Positions 56,843 to 64,000 of a DNA stretch of 64,000 nt are shown here, piece by piece (position 1 is the first letter of the stretch; the number at the start of each line of letters is the position of its first letter). Both the position numbers and the translations under genes were made by a program. This DNA is from Palsa-504 sp963744575 (GTDB lineage Bacteria; Actinomycetota; Actinomycetes; Streptosporangiales; Streptosporangiaceae): positions 62,001 to 126,000 of the forward strand of contig CAVUUF010000004.1 in NCBI GenBank assembly GCA_963744575.1, given 5' to 3'. Below the pieces are notes generated by a model. That model worked only from the letters and a program-made list of their open reading frames with translations. It was not told where the DNA came from and made no database searches.

Positions 56843-57058
56843 CTACTGGGGCGTTTCCTGCTTGGTTGTCTCGTCCTTCCCCGGGGCGCTCCCGGCCTCC
56901 GGGGTGATCTTGCGGAACTGCTTGTTCATCGACCGGAGCAGGAAGACCAGGGCGACGCCCATGGCCGCGACCACGAGGAACCCGAGTACTCCCGGGGTCA
57001 CGTCGTTGACCGTGGAGGAGGAGGACGCGGCGACGGCCGCAAGCACACCGAACGTCAA
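56843..57058 (-). CDS. Small membrane protein downstream of mca
   Basis: Seventy-one residues. A short Ala/Ser N-terminus, then one hydrophobic helix (GVLGFLVVAAMGVALVFLL) and a basic segment RSMNKQFRKI, ending in a Lys/Glu tail. The TTG start overlaps the mca stop (TTGA), indicating coupling. Proteins of this shape occur beside mca in many actinomycetes. Role unknown; perhaps an anchor. Confidence 0.7.
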   Translation of the reverse strand: MTFGVLAAVAASSSSTVNDVTPGVLGFLVVAAMGVALVFLLRSMNKQFRKITPEAGSAPGKDETTKQETPQ

Positions 57059-57972
57059 AGGCTCACCCTCTCCCGGATACCTGCGAACAGGTCATCCTCG
57101 GGCAGCTCGCTGTCCACGACTGACCTAGCCAGATGATAGTCCTCCGTGGGCCACGCGGAGCGCTGGACGTCGAGCGGGCAGCGGAACCAGAAGCCGTCCG
57201 GGTCGACCTGGGTGGCGTGCGCCTTCAGCGCCTCGTCCCTGATCTCGAAGTAGTCCCCGCACGGCACCCTGGTCGTGATCTCCAGCTCGCGTCGCTCCTC
57301 GCCGTTCTTCGCTCCGTCTTTTTCCGGCCGGGCCGCCCATTCCTCGAAGATCTTCGTGTACGGGGACTCCAGCCCGCGGCGGAGCATCTCCTCGTGGAAG
57401 GCCACGAACTTGGCCCCGTGAAACGACACGAAGTAGTACAGCTTGAGCGGCTGCCAGGGCTCACCGGAATCCGGGTAGGCGTCCGGGTCGGCGGCGGCCT
57501 CGAACGCCGCCACGCTGACCCGGTGGGTCATCACGTGATCGGGGTGCGGGTAGCCGCCGTTCTCGTCGTAGGTGAGCATCACGTGCGGCCGGAACTCGCG
57601 TATCGCGCGGACCAGCGGTTCGGCCGCCTCCTCGACCGGCACCAGCCCGAAGCTGCCCTCGGGCAGCGGCGGCTTAGGATCGCCTTCCGGCAGCCCCGAG
57701 TCGACGAACCCGAGAAAGCGCTGGTCAACCCCGAGGATCTGGCGGGCCCGCGCCATCTCCGCGCGCCGCACCGCGGCCATGCCGGCCTTGATCTCGGGCC
57801 GGTCCATCGCCGGGTTCAGGATGTCACCGCGTTCCCCCCCGGTCAGCGTGCAGACCAGGACCTGGGCGCCTTCCCGGACGTAGCGCGCCATGGTGGCGGC
57901 GCCCTTGCTCGACTCGTCGTCCGGGTGCGCGTGCACGGCCATCAGCCTGAGCTGGTCTCCTTCGCTCTGCAA
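57055..57972 (-). CDS. mca: Mycothiol S-conjugate amidase
   Basis: A 305-residue metal-dependent amidase splitting mycothiol conjugates of toxins into mercapturic acids. AVHAHPDDESSKGAA holds the zinc-binding HPDD motif, NGGYPHPDHVMTHRVS the second zinc histidine. The central VCTLTGGERGDILNP fits. Mca rather than MshB by length and C-terminal block WFRCPLDVQRSAWPTEDYHL. TTG start with GAGGGAG upstream. Its presence ties the organism to mycothiol-making Actinobacteria. Confidence 0.93.
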   Translation of the reverse strand: MQSEGDQLRLMAVHAHPDDESSKGAATMARYVREGAQVLVCTLTGGERGDILNPAMDRPEIKAGMAAVRRAEMARARQILGVDQRFLGFVDSGLPEGDPKPPLPEGSFGLVPVEEAAEPLVRAIREFRPHVMLTYDENGGYPHPDHVMTHRVSVAAFEAAADPDAYPDSGEPWQPLKLYYFVSFHGAKFVAFHEEMLRRGLESPYTKIFEEWAARPEKDGAKNGEERRELEITTRVPCGDYFEIRDEALKAHATQVDPDGFWFRCPLDVQRSAWPTEDYHLARSVVDSELPEDDLFAGIRERVSL

Positions 57973-58194
57973 CGGTGTTCTCCCTCGTCGACCTTCAGCG
58001 CGGCCACAACTGTTTCAGTCCCGCAACACCCGTTCGCCCGCGTGACATTCCCCGTTCCCGGGCCCGTTGGCCGGGGCGCGCCCATTTGACTAGTTCGCTT
58101 TGGTCGCCGACGCTAGTTAGCCTCAAGAGATTACCCCGAGGACCGACCATGGTCCCGCGGACTTGCAAGTCCTGCGCAGTACCGAGGAGTGCCC

Positions 58195-58695
58195 GTGACT
58201 GAGACGCGCGATGCTAGCGTCACCTGGCTGACCCAGGAGGCGTTTGACCGGCTCAAAGCCGAACTTGATCACCTCTCGGGCCCGGGGCGCGCCGACATCG
58301 CGAAGAAGATCGAGGCCGCCCGGGAGGAAGGGGACCTGCGTGAGAACGGCGGTTATCACGCGGCCAAGGATGAGCAGGGCCAGATCGAGGCGCGGATCAT
58401 CGTCCTGCAGCACATCCTGGAGAACGCCCGCGTCGGCGGGCCGCCGCGCACCGACGGCGTGGTCGGCCCGGGCATGACGGTCACCATCCGGTTCGTCAAG
58501 GACGACGACGAGGTGACCTTCCTGCTCGCCTCCCGGGAGGAGAGCGGCTCGCCGATCGACGTCTACTCGCCCAAGTCCCCGCTGGGCGCCGCCATCATGG
58601 GCAAGAAGGTGGGCGAGCAGGCCACCTACTCGCTGCCCAACGGCCGGGCCAACACGGTGGAGATCCTGGAGGCGGTCCCCTACGTCGGAGGCTGA
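58195..58695 (+). CDS. greA: Transcription elongation factor GreA
   Basis: A 166-residue factor rescuing backtracked RNA polymerase. WLTQEAFDRLKAELDHLSGP begins the coiled coil, with EGDLRENGGYHAAKDEQGQI at the acidic tip (Asp, Glu for transcript cleavage). The C-terminal FKBP-like domain ends AVPYVGG. The GTG at 58195 is 5 bases after GAGGAG; one two codons earlier is too close. Divergent from mca, the usual actinobacterial arrangement. Confidence 0.94.
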   Translation: MTETRDASVTWLTQEAFDRLKAELDHLSGPGRADIAKKIEAAREEGDLRENGGYHAAKDEQGQIEARIIVLQHILENARVGGPPRTDGVVGPGMTVTIRFVKDDDEVTFLLASREESGSPIDVYSPKSPLGAAIMGKKVGEQATYSLPNGRANTVEILEAVPYVGG

Positions 58696-58712
58696 CGGTC
58701 AGATCCTCAGGC

Positions 58713-58749
58713 CGAACGGGCCGCGGTGACTGCCTCCGCGGCCCGTTCG
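58713..58749. terminator. Bidirectional terminator between greA and MFS gene
   Basis: CGAACGGGCCGCGG and CCGCGGCCCGTTCG pair over 14 bp with a 9-base loop. It lies 18 bp after greA and 26 bp before the convergent MFS stop. Confidence 0.8.
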
Positions 58750-58774
58750 TGCGGTCACCGGGTCGCCGCGCTCG

Positions 58775-60394
58775 TCAGGACACGAGTTCCGGCTCGCTGG
58801 CGGGCTGGCCGGCTTCTGGGGGCGACACCCGGCCGCGCAGCGGGACCTCCTTGATGAACCAGGCCAGCACGAAGATGAGCACCGCGGCAGGCAGCGCCCA
58901 GACGAACACGCCCTGAACGGCGTGCGCGATCGCGTAGAACACGTCGTGCTTGATGACCGCGGGCAGCCGGTCGACCGTGGCCGGGTCGAGCTGGCCGCCG
59001 CCCGCGCTGACGTGCGCGCCGGTTCCGGCCGCGCTGGCCAGCAACTCGGTCAGCCGGTGGGCGAAGACGGCGCCGAACGCGGCCACGCCGAGCGAGCCGC
59101 CGATCTGCTGGAAGAACATCCGGGCGCTGCTGGCCACGCCCATGTCCTTCTGCTCCACGCTGTTCTGCGCGATCAGCGAGACCATCTGCATGAGGAAGCC
59201 CATGCCGAGGCCGAGGACCACGTAGTACAGCTCCGAGGTGAGCCGCGTGGTGCTCACGTCCAGGCCGGTGAGCAGGAACATGCCGAGGCCCATGATGGCC
59301 CCGCCGAGGATGGGGAAGATCTTGTACCGGCCGGTCCTGGTGGTCACCTGGCCGGCCACGATCGAGGTGATGGTCACGCCCACCATCATCGGCGTCAGCA
59401 TCAGCCCGCTCACGGTGGGCGACGCGCCCTGGACCGTCTGCTGGTACAGCGGCAGGAACGTCAGCGCGCCGAACATGGCCAGGCCGGTGAGGAAGGTCAG
59501 GCTCATGGTGAGCGAGAAGTTCCTGTTCCGGAACACGCGCAGCGGCAGGATCGGCTCCGCCACCCGCAGCTCGACCACGCAGAACGCGGCGGTGGCCGCG
59601 ACCGCCAGCAGGGCGAGGCCGATGATCTGCCCCGAGCCCCAGCGGTACTCAGTGCCGCCCCAGGTGGCCAGCAGGACGAGCGAGACCGCGGCCAGGGCGA
59701 GCAGGCCGCCGCCGAGGTAGTCGACCTTGTGGTTGACCCGCTTGGCGGGCAGGTGCAGGGTGGAGATGATGTAGACCAGCGCCGCCCCGCCCACCGGCAG
59801 GTTGATGTAGAAGATCCAGCGCCAGGAGAAGTTCTCGGTGATGAAGCCGCCGATCAGCGGGCCGCCGATGGTGGCGAGCATCATCACGACCATCATGTAG
59901 CTCATGTAGCGGCCGCGCTCGCGCGGCGCCACGATGTCGCCGAGCGTCGCCATCGCGCCGACCATCAGGCCGCCCGCGCCCAGGCCTTGCAGCGCGCGGA
60001 ACGCGATGAGCTCCGCCATCGAATGCGACAGGCCGGACAGCGCCGAACCGATCAGGAAAATGATGATCGCGACGACGAAGAACTTCTTCCGCCCGTACAT
60101 GTCGCCGAGCTTGCCGTAGAACGGCGTGACGACCAGGGACGCGAGAATGTAGGCGGTCACCACCCAGGACAGGTGCGCGACCCCGCCGAGGTCGCCCACG
60201 ATCCGCGGCAGCGCGGTGCTCACGATGAGGTTGTCCAGCATGGCCAGCAGGATGGCCAGCAGCAGCCCCGGGAGCACGATGAGCACCTCGCGCGGGGCGA
60301 GGAACTGCCCGCTCGTGCCCGTGCCTGCCCCGGCCGCCTCCGGCCCGGTGCCATCCGGCCGGCCCGGCTGCGCCCCGTCCCTTGCCTCCGCCAC
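58775..60394 (-). CDS. MFS multidrug exporter, DHA2 (EmrB/QacA) type
   Basis: A 539-residue membrane protein with 14 predicted helices: LAMLDNLIVSTALPRIVGDL (helix 1, motif D1), GKLGDMYGRKKFF (motif A), RALQGLGAGGLMVGAM, and GPLIGGFI (motif C). It likely exports drugs or metabolites with proton exchange. It is divergent from a TetR gene with two matching operators between. GTG at 60394 chosen, as AGGAG lies seven bases upstream; a TTG directly before is possible. Confidence 0.92.
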   Translation of the reverse strand: MAEARDGAQPGRPDGTGPEAAGAGTGTSGQFLAPREVLIVLPGLLLAILLAMLDNLIVSTALPRIVGDLGGVAHLSWVVTAYILASLVVTPFYGKLGDMYGRKKFFVVAIIIFLIGSALSGLSHSMAELIAFRALQGLGAGGLMVGAMATLGDIVAPRERGRYMSYMMVVMMLATIGGPLIGGFITENFSWRWIFYINLPVGGAALVYIISTLHLPAKRVNHKVDYLGGGLLALAAVSLVLLATWGGTEYRWGSGQIIGLALLAVAATAAFCVVELRVAEPILPLRVFRNRNFSLTMSLTFLTGLAMFGALTFLPLYQQTVQGASPTVSGLMLTPMMVGVTITSIVAGQVTTRTGRYKIFPILGGAIMGLGMFLLTGLDVSTTRLTSELYYVVLGLGMGFLMQMVSLIAQNSVEQKDMGVASSARMFFQQIGGSLGVAAFGAVFAHRLTELLASAAGTGAHVSAGGGQLDPATVDRLPAVIKHDVFYAIAHAVQGVFVWALPAAVLIFVLAWFIKEVPLRGRVSPPEAGQPASEPELVS

Positions 60395-60448
60395 CAATCC
60401 GCTCCTTCGACTCCGCCGTCTTCCCGTCCGCGTCCGGCCGCGTCGTTG

Positions 60449-60466
60449 ACTTACCGGCCGGCAAGT
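60449..60466. promoter_or_regulatory. TetR operator, copy 1
   Basis: ACTTACCGGCCGGCAAGT: a near-palindrome with one mismatched pair, between the MFS and tetR starts. CCGGCCGG-centred sites flanked by ACTT/AAGT are typical of TetR regulators next to MFS exporters. Confidence 0.8.
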
Positions 60467-60484
60467 AACTATGCTAGGGCCGTA

Positions 60485-60502
60485 ACTAACCGGCCGTCAA
60501 GT
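60485..60502. promoter_or_regulatory. TetR operator, copy 2
   Basis: ACTAACCGGCCGTCAAGT: matches copy 1 at 16 of 18 positions and lies 36 bp from it, centre to centre. It is nearer the tetR start, 41 bp before its ATG, so it would control tetR itself. Confidence 0.78.
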
Positions 60503-60543
60503 AAATATGGCGGCCCCGGCTCCGTCTGAGGTGCGAACCGGAC

Positions 60544-61113
60544 ATGGATGACACGGCGCCCGCGCCGAGGACCGACACCAGGTCCCGGGTGCAGAAGGTG
60601 GCGCTGGAGCTCTTCGCCGAGCAGGGCTACGAGAAGACCTCCCTGCGCGAGATCGCCGAGCGCCTGGGCGTGACCAAGGCCGCCCTGTACTACCACTTCA
60701 AGTCCAAGGAAGACATCGTCCACAGCTTCACCGACGATTACTTCACCGAGATCGACGCCCTCCTGGACTGGGCCAGGGACCAGCCGCGGGGCCAGCAGAC
60801 CCGCCTGGCGGTGCTCGACCGCTACGTCGGCGTCGTGCTGTCCGGCAACGAGGTCTTCCGCTTCCTCGAGCAGAACCGGGCCGCGGTACAGGGCATGGAG
60901 GCGGGCAAGGAGCGCTTCGCCCGCTTCCGCGACCGCCTGGATGGGCTCGTCGAAGTGCTCGCCGGCCCCGATGCCGCGCTGCGGGACCGGGTGCGCGCCA
61001 CCACCGCCGTGCTCTCCGTCGGAGCGACCTGCATTTTCTACCTGCAGGAAGTCGAGGACCGGGACAAGCTCCGGGCCATCGTCCTGGAGATGGCCACCGA
61101 CCTGATCAGCTAG
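60544..61113 (+). CDS. TetR-family repressor of the adjacent MFS exporter
   Basis: A 189-residue regulator. TRSRVQKVALELFAEQGYEK, TSLREIAERLGVTKAALYYH and FKSKEDIVHSF form the canonical HTH; the C-terminal part is the ligand-binding helix bundle. Divergent from the MFS gene with two copies of its likely operator between. ATG start. Confidence 0.9.
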   Translation: MDDTAPAPRTDTRSRVQKVALELFAEQGYEKTSLREIAERLGVTKAALYYHFKSKEDIVHSFTDDYFTEIDALLDWARDQPRGQQTRLAVLDRYVGVVLSGNEVFRFLEQNRAAVQGMEAGKERFARFRDRLDGLVEVLAGPDAALRDRVRATTAVLSVGATCIFYLQEVEDRDKLRAIVLEMATDLIS

Positions 61114-61122
61114 CACCCAGAT

Positions 61123-61138
61123 TGATGCGATAGCATCA
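61123..61138. promoter_or_regulatory. Inverted repeat before vapB, probable VapBC operator
   Basis: TGATGC, GATA, GCATCA: 6-bp arms around four bases, five bases before the vapB ATG. VapB antitoxins repress their own operon at such sites. The nearness to the ATG suggests that the transcript is leaderless or nearly so. Confidence 0.65.
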
Positions 61139-61143
61139 GATGC

Positions 61144-61380
61144 ATGCGCACCACATTGTCTGTCGATGATGACGTCCTGCTTGCCGTCAAGGAACGAGCC
61201 CGGCGAGAGGGCCGCAGCGCGGGCGCGGTGCTGTCTGACCTTGCCCGCCAGGCCTTGACCGGCCAGCACCAAACAGCTCAGTCGGCCGAGGAATTTCACG
61301 GCTTCCACCCGCTCCCGCACCGGGGTCAGGCCGTGTCGAACGCGCTCATCGACAGACTCCGCGAAGACGATCTCGCGTGA
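61144..61380 (+). CDS. vapB: VapB-type antitoxin
   Basis: A 78-residue protein. RTTLSVDDDVLLAVKERARR is the ribbon-helix-helix DNA-binding start (RTTLSVDD motif), followed by EGRSAGAVLSDLARQAL. The tail would wrap the toxin. Its TGA overlaps the toxin GTG. Paired with a PIN-domain toxin. Confidence 0.87.
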   Translation: MRTTLSVDDDVLLAVKERARREGRSAGAVLSDLARQALTGQHQTAQSAEEFHGFHPLPHRGQAVSNALIDRLREDDLA

Positions 61381-61808
61381 AGCACGCTCTCCTCGACATC
61401 AACGTCCTGCTGGCTCTGCTGGACGGCGACCATGTCGATCACGATCGCGCTCGTGACTGGATCAATGCCGAAATCGAAAATGGCTGGGCATCCTGTGCGA
61501 TTACCCAGAACGGCTTCGTGAGGATTATCAGCCAGCCACGCTATCCGAGCCCAGTCTCGCCGGCCTTGGCACTCGACCGGCTGGCCCGCGCGAGCAACAC
61601 CGAGTACCACGAGTTCTGGCCATGCTCGGTAAGCCTTCTGGACGAGAACCTCATCGATCGCACTCGCCTAGCCGGCCCGCGCCAGGTGACCGATGCCTAC
61701 CTGCTGGCGCTCGCGACCCGCCACCACGGCCGGTTCGTCACCTTCGACCGCTCCATCCCGGTGAGCGCGGTGCATGGAGCACAACAGGCCAATCTCATCG
61801 TGCTGTGA
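61377..61808 (+). CDS. vapC: VapC-type PIN-domain ribonuclease toxin
   Basis: A 143-residue toxin. KHALLDINVLLALLDGDHVD places Asp7 in the first acidic site; TDAYLLALATRH and FVTFDRSI hold the other acidic residues of the PIN site. VapC toxins cut tRNA or 23S rRNA. The GTG start overlaps the vapB stop (GTGA), so the pair is coupled. Its last 14 bp overlap the Lrp gene on the other strand. Confidence 0.9.
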   Translation: MKHALLDINVLLALLDGDHVDHDRARDWINAEIENGWASCAITQNGFVRIISQPRYPSPVSPALALDRLARASNTEYHEFWPCSVSLLDENLIDRTRLAGPRQVTDAYLLALATRHHGRFVTFDRSIPVSAVHGAQQANLIVL

Positions 61809-62289
61809 CGGAGGCGGCGCGGACCAGGGGCAGCACCCGGTAGCGGACCTGGGCGGCGAGGGAGATCAGGGTGGCGGAGCGGACCACGCCCTCGGCGGAG
61901 ACGATCGCGTCGAGCACGCGCTGCAGGTCGGCGTTGGAACGGGCCACCACCCGGCAGAGCATGTCCCCGGCGCCGGTGATGGTGTGCAGCTCGAGCACCT
62001 CGGGGATCGCGGCCAGTCGTTCCGCCACCGGATCGTGACCGCCGGCCTGGCGGATCTCCAGGGTGATGAACGCGGTGACCTCGTAGCCGAGCGCGGCCGG
62101 ATCCACCTCGGGCCCGTACCCGGTGATCACGCCGCGCTCCTGCATCCGTTCCAGCCGCGCCTGCACCGTGCCGCGGGCGACGCCGAGCCGCCGGGAGGCC
62201 TCGAGCACGCCCACCCTGGGCTCGGCGGACAGCAGTTCGATCAGCGCGCCGTCAAGACGGTCGACCGGCCCGGGGTAACTGGTAGTCAT
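61795..62289 (-). CDS. Lrp/AsnC-family transcriptional regulator
   Basis: A 164-residue regulator. VDRLDGALIELLSAEPRVGV, LEASRRLGVARGTVQARLER is the AsnC-type HTH, then the RAM ligand domain (ITLEIRQAGGHDPVAERLAA, LHTITGAGDMLCRVVARSNA). Such proteins sense amino acids. It is divergent from hppD, so likely controls tyrosine breakdown. ATG start. Confidence 0.9.
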   Translation of the reverse strand: MTTSYPGPVDRLDGALIELLSAEPRVGVLEASRRLGVARGTVQARLERMQERGVITGYGPEVDPAALGYEVTAFITLEIRQAGGHDPVAERLAAIPEVLELHTITGAGDMLCRVVARSNADLQRVLDAIVSAEGVVRSATLISLAAQVRYRVLPLVRAASVTAR

Positions 62290-62391
62290 GGTGTACAGAG
62301 ATACCATGCCTCGTTCGGAATTAATAGACAAGATGACTAGCCAAATGACGGTTGGTTGCGCATTTTGAGATCCGGTGCGCATCCTGTCGGC
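62290..62391. promoter_or_regulatory. Divergent control region, Lrp gene and hppD
   Basis: A 102-bp, less GC-rich gap. It contains two copies of TGCGCAT (starting at 62357 and 62376, 19 bases apart), each with a TGCGCA palindrome, close to the hppD start. They could bind the adjacent Lrp protein. No direct evidence. Confidence 0.4.
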
Positions 62392-63498
62392 ATGACGACA
62401 CCAGCGCGGGACAGGTTCCCCATCATCGGCATGGACGCCGTGGTCTTCGCGGTCGGGAACGCGAAGCAGGCGGCGCACTACTACTCGACCGCGTTCGGCA
62501 TGCGCCGGACCGCCTACCGGGGTCCGGAGACCGGCTGCCCGGACGAGGCGGCCTACGTGCTGGAGTCGGGCGGCGCGCGGTTCGTCTTCCGCGGCCCGGC
62601 CCGGCCCGGGACCCGGCTCGGCATGCGGGTGGCCGCGCACGGCGACGGGGTTACCGACCTGGCGCTCGAGGTCAGCTCGGCCGAGGAAGCCTACGACTAT
62701 GCCGTTACCCACGGCGCCCGCGGCCTGGCGGCGCCGCACCTGCTCGAGGACGAGTCGGGCAAGGTGATGGTGGCGGCCATCGCCACCTACGGTGACACCC
62801 GGCACACGCTGGTGCAGCGGTCCGGTTACTCGGGCAGCTACCTGCCCGGGTTTGTCCCGGCATCGCCGGCCGTCGCGCCGGGCGGACGCGCCTTCTTCAC
62901 CGAGATCGACCACTGCGTGGGCAACGTCGAGCTCGGCAAGATGGACGAGTGGGTGGACTTCTACCACCGGGTGATGGGCTTCACCAACATGAAGGAGTTC
63001 GTCGGCGACGACATCGCCACCGAGTACTCCGCGCTGATGAGCAAGGTGGTGGCGGACGGCTCTCGCAAGGTGAAGTTCCCGCTGAACGAGCCCGCGGCCG
63101 GCCAGCGCAAGTCGCAGATCGACGAGTACCTGGAGTTCTTCGGCGGGCCCGGGGTGCAGCACATCGCGCTGGCCACCGACGACATCGTGGCCAGCGTCCG
63201 CGCCATGCGGGCGGCCGGCGTGGAGTTCCTGGCCACCCCGGGCAGCTACTACGACGAGCTCGGCTCGTGGGTCGGCGAGACCCGGGTGCCGATCGGCGAG
63301 CTGCGCGAGCTGGGGATCCTGGCGGACCGGGACGAGGACGGCTACCTGCTGCAGATCTTCACCCAGCCGGTCCAGGACCGGCCGACCGTGTTCTTCGAGC
63401 TGATCGAGCGGCACGGATCGCAGGGGTTCGGCAAGGGGAACTTCAAGGCGCTGTTCGAGGCGATCGAGCGGGAACAGGCCCGGCGCGGGAACCTCTGA
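62392..63498 (+). CDS. hppD: 4-hydroxyphenylpyruvate dioxygenase
   Basis: A 368-residue non-heme iron enzyme turning 4-hydroxyphenylpyruvate into homogentisate in tyrosine breakdown. FPIIGMDAVVFAVGNAKQAA begins the N-terminal glyoxalase-like domain; iron ligands are His174 (EIDHCVGNV), His257 (GVQHIALAT) and Glu336 (FFELIERHG). ATG start. Divergent from an Lrp-family regulator. Confidence 0.95.
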   Translation: MTTPARDRFPIIGMDAVVFAVGNAKQAAHYYSTAFGMRRTAYRGPETGCPDEAAYVLESGGARFVFRGPARPGTRLGMRVAAHGDGVTDLALEVSSAEEAYDYAVTHGARGLAAPHLLEDESGKVMVAAIATYGDTRHTLVQRSGYSGSYLPGFVPASPAVAPGGRAFFTEIDHCVGNVELGKMDEWVDFYHRVMGFTNMKEFVGDDIATEYSALMSKVVADGSRKVKFPLNEPAAGQRKSQIDEYLEFFGGPGVQHIALATDDIVASVRAMRAAGVEFLATPGSYYDELGSWVGETRVPIGELRELGILADRDEDGYLLQIFTQPVQDRPTVFFELIERHGSQGFGKGNFKALFEAIEREQARRGNL

Positions 63499-63520
63499 GT
63501 CCAGCCGGGCTGAGCGGCCA

Positions 63521-64000
63521 TTACGGACGCCGCCTGACCGCCCGCCGCACCCAGGCCAGGACGGTCTTCAGGTCGCCGTTGTCGAGGAAGTACGCGACCA
63601 CGCCGAAGGCCAGGATCGCGCCGACGGCGGCCGGCACCGCCAGGGCGACGGCCTCCAGCTTGTGCTGCAGGGGCACCGCCAGGCTCACCGCCACGCCCAC
63701 CGCGGCGCCTGCGGCGCAGGCGGCCAGCCCGGCGAGCGTCGCGTGGCCGGCGCCCCGCACCGCGGCCGGGCCGCAGATCCTGCGGGCCACGGATACCAGC
63801 GGAACGGCCACCACGGTCTGGCCGATGGTGGTACCCAGGGCGAGCGCGGCGACCACCAGGCGGGCCGGGACCAGCTCGGCCAGCACCACGTCCGCGATGA
63901 TCGTGATCAGCCAGCTTCCGGCCAGCGCCGCGGCGGCGACCTTGAGCCGCCCGATGACGAACATGACCCGCGACAGGTTGGCGATCACCGCGATGCCCGC
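63521..64000 (-). CDS. C-terminal part of a MurJ/MviN-like integral membrane protein (5' part outside)
   Basis: The open frame runs to the edge of the window without a start. The visible 159 residues hold about five hydrophobic helices (LITIIADVVLAELV, VVAALALGTTIGQTVVAVPL, LAACAAGAAVGVAVSLAV, PAAVGAILAFGVVAYFL) and end with KTVLAWVRRAVRRRP. IANLSRVMFVIGR and the GTTIGQT block resemble the late helices of actinobacterial MurJ-like lipid II flippases. The assignment rests on a short stretch and is moderate. Confidence 0.6.
   Translation of the reverse strand, partial: AGIAVIANLSRVMFVIGRLKVAAAALAGSWLITIIADVVLAELVPARLVVAALALGTTIGQTVVAVPLVSVARRICGPAAVRGAGHATLAGLAACAAGAAVGVAVSLAVPLQHKLEAVALAVPAAVGAILAFGVVAYFLDNGDLKTVLAWVRRAVRRRP

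Noticed and set aside
58922..60529. Plus-strand frame of 535 codons opposite the MFS exporter
   Set aside because: His/Asp/Gln/Arg-rich shadow without domains; the MFS protein is well supported.

Overview
The window comes from a high-GC actinomycete. Codon third positions are almost all G or C, and GTG and TTG starts are common. It carries several actinobacterial markers: mycothiol conjugate amidase (mca), DtxR/IdeR, DUF2530, DUF3027 and DUF3263 proteins, an HspR-type HAIR box at lon and tandem CIRCE boxes at groEL. It is mostly ordinary chromosomal housekeeping sequence broken by a few decayed or mobile patches. The genus cannot be settled from sequence alone.

Layout. 1-5.5 kb: a teichoic-acid-type glycosyl/glycerophosphotransferase (cut by the window edge), a glutamine-dependent asparagine synthetase and an SDR dehydrogenase. 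5.6-9 kb: a drug-type MFS exporter behind the stub of a second MFS gene, then a KamA-like radical SAM enzyme. 9.2-21.7 kb: plsX, argS, a secreted protein coupled to a receiver-less winged-helix regulator, a PAS-GAF-SpoIIE phosphatase beside a DtxR-family repressor, pdxH, citrate synthase, serC and thpR. 21.8-30 kb: a MarR/DUF2530/DUF3027/MFS/cold-shock block, groEL under two CIRCE boxes, a CspA protein, a CysO-like sulfur carrier and thrC. 30-41.9 kb: trehalose synthesis (otsA, otsB), DUF3263, a SAM hydrolase, a subtilase homologue that has lost catalytic residues, lon under a HAIR box, the lutABC lactate operon and an Sfp-type phosphopantetheinyl transferase. 42-44.8 kb: a decayed GMC oxidoreductase fused to an ABC-permease fragment, an SDR, folB and a GntR stub. 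44.9-57 kb: a RecQ helicase with a phosphoribosyltransferase-like tail, a rhodanese, a TetR regulator, serS with a leader peptide, a TnpB-only IS200/IS605-type element, an unknown acidic protein, and a SWIM/SNF2 pair. 57-64 kb: mca, greA, an MFS exporter and TetR divergon with two operators, a VapBC module, an Lrp/hppD divergon and the end of a MurJ-like protein.

A recurring oddity is loss of reading frame. The SpoIIE phosphatase, the subtilase homologue, serS and the SNF2 helicase each need a one-base shift to give a full domain. plsX, citrate synthase and otsB lack an in-frame stop where the family ends, while a stop lies one frame away. Such density, including an essential tRNA synthetase, suggests base-level consensus errors, some in G/C runs, more than biology. 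The GMC/DrrB, GntR and MFS remnants, by contrast, carry deletions and fusions that cannot be explained that way. No rRNA, tRNA or CRISPR array was seen.
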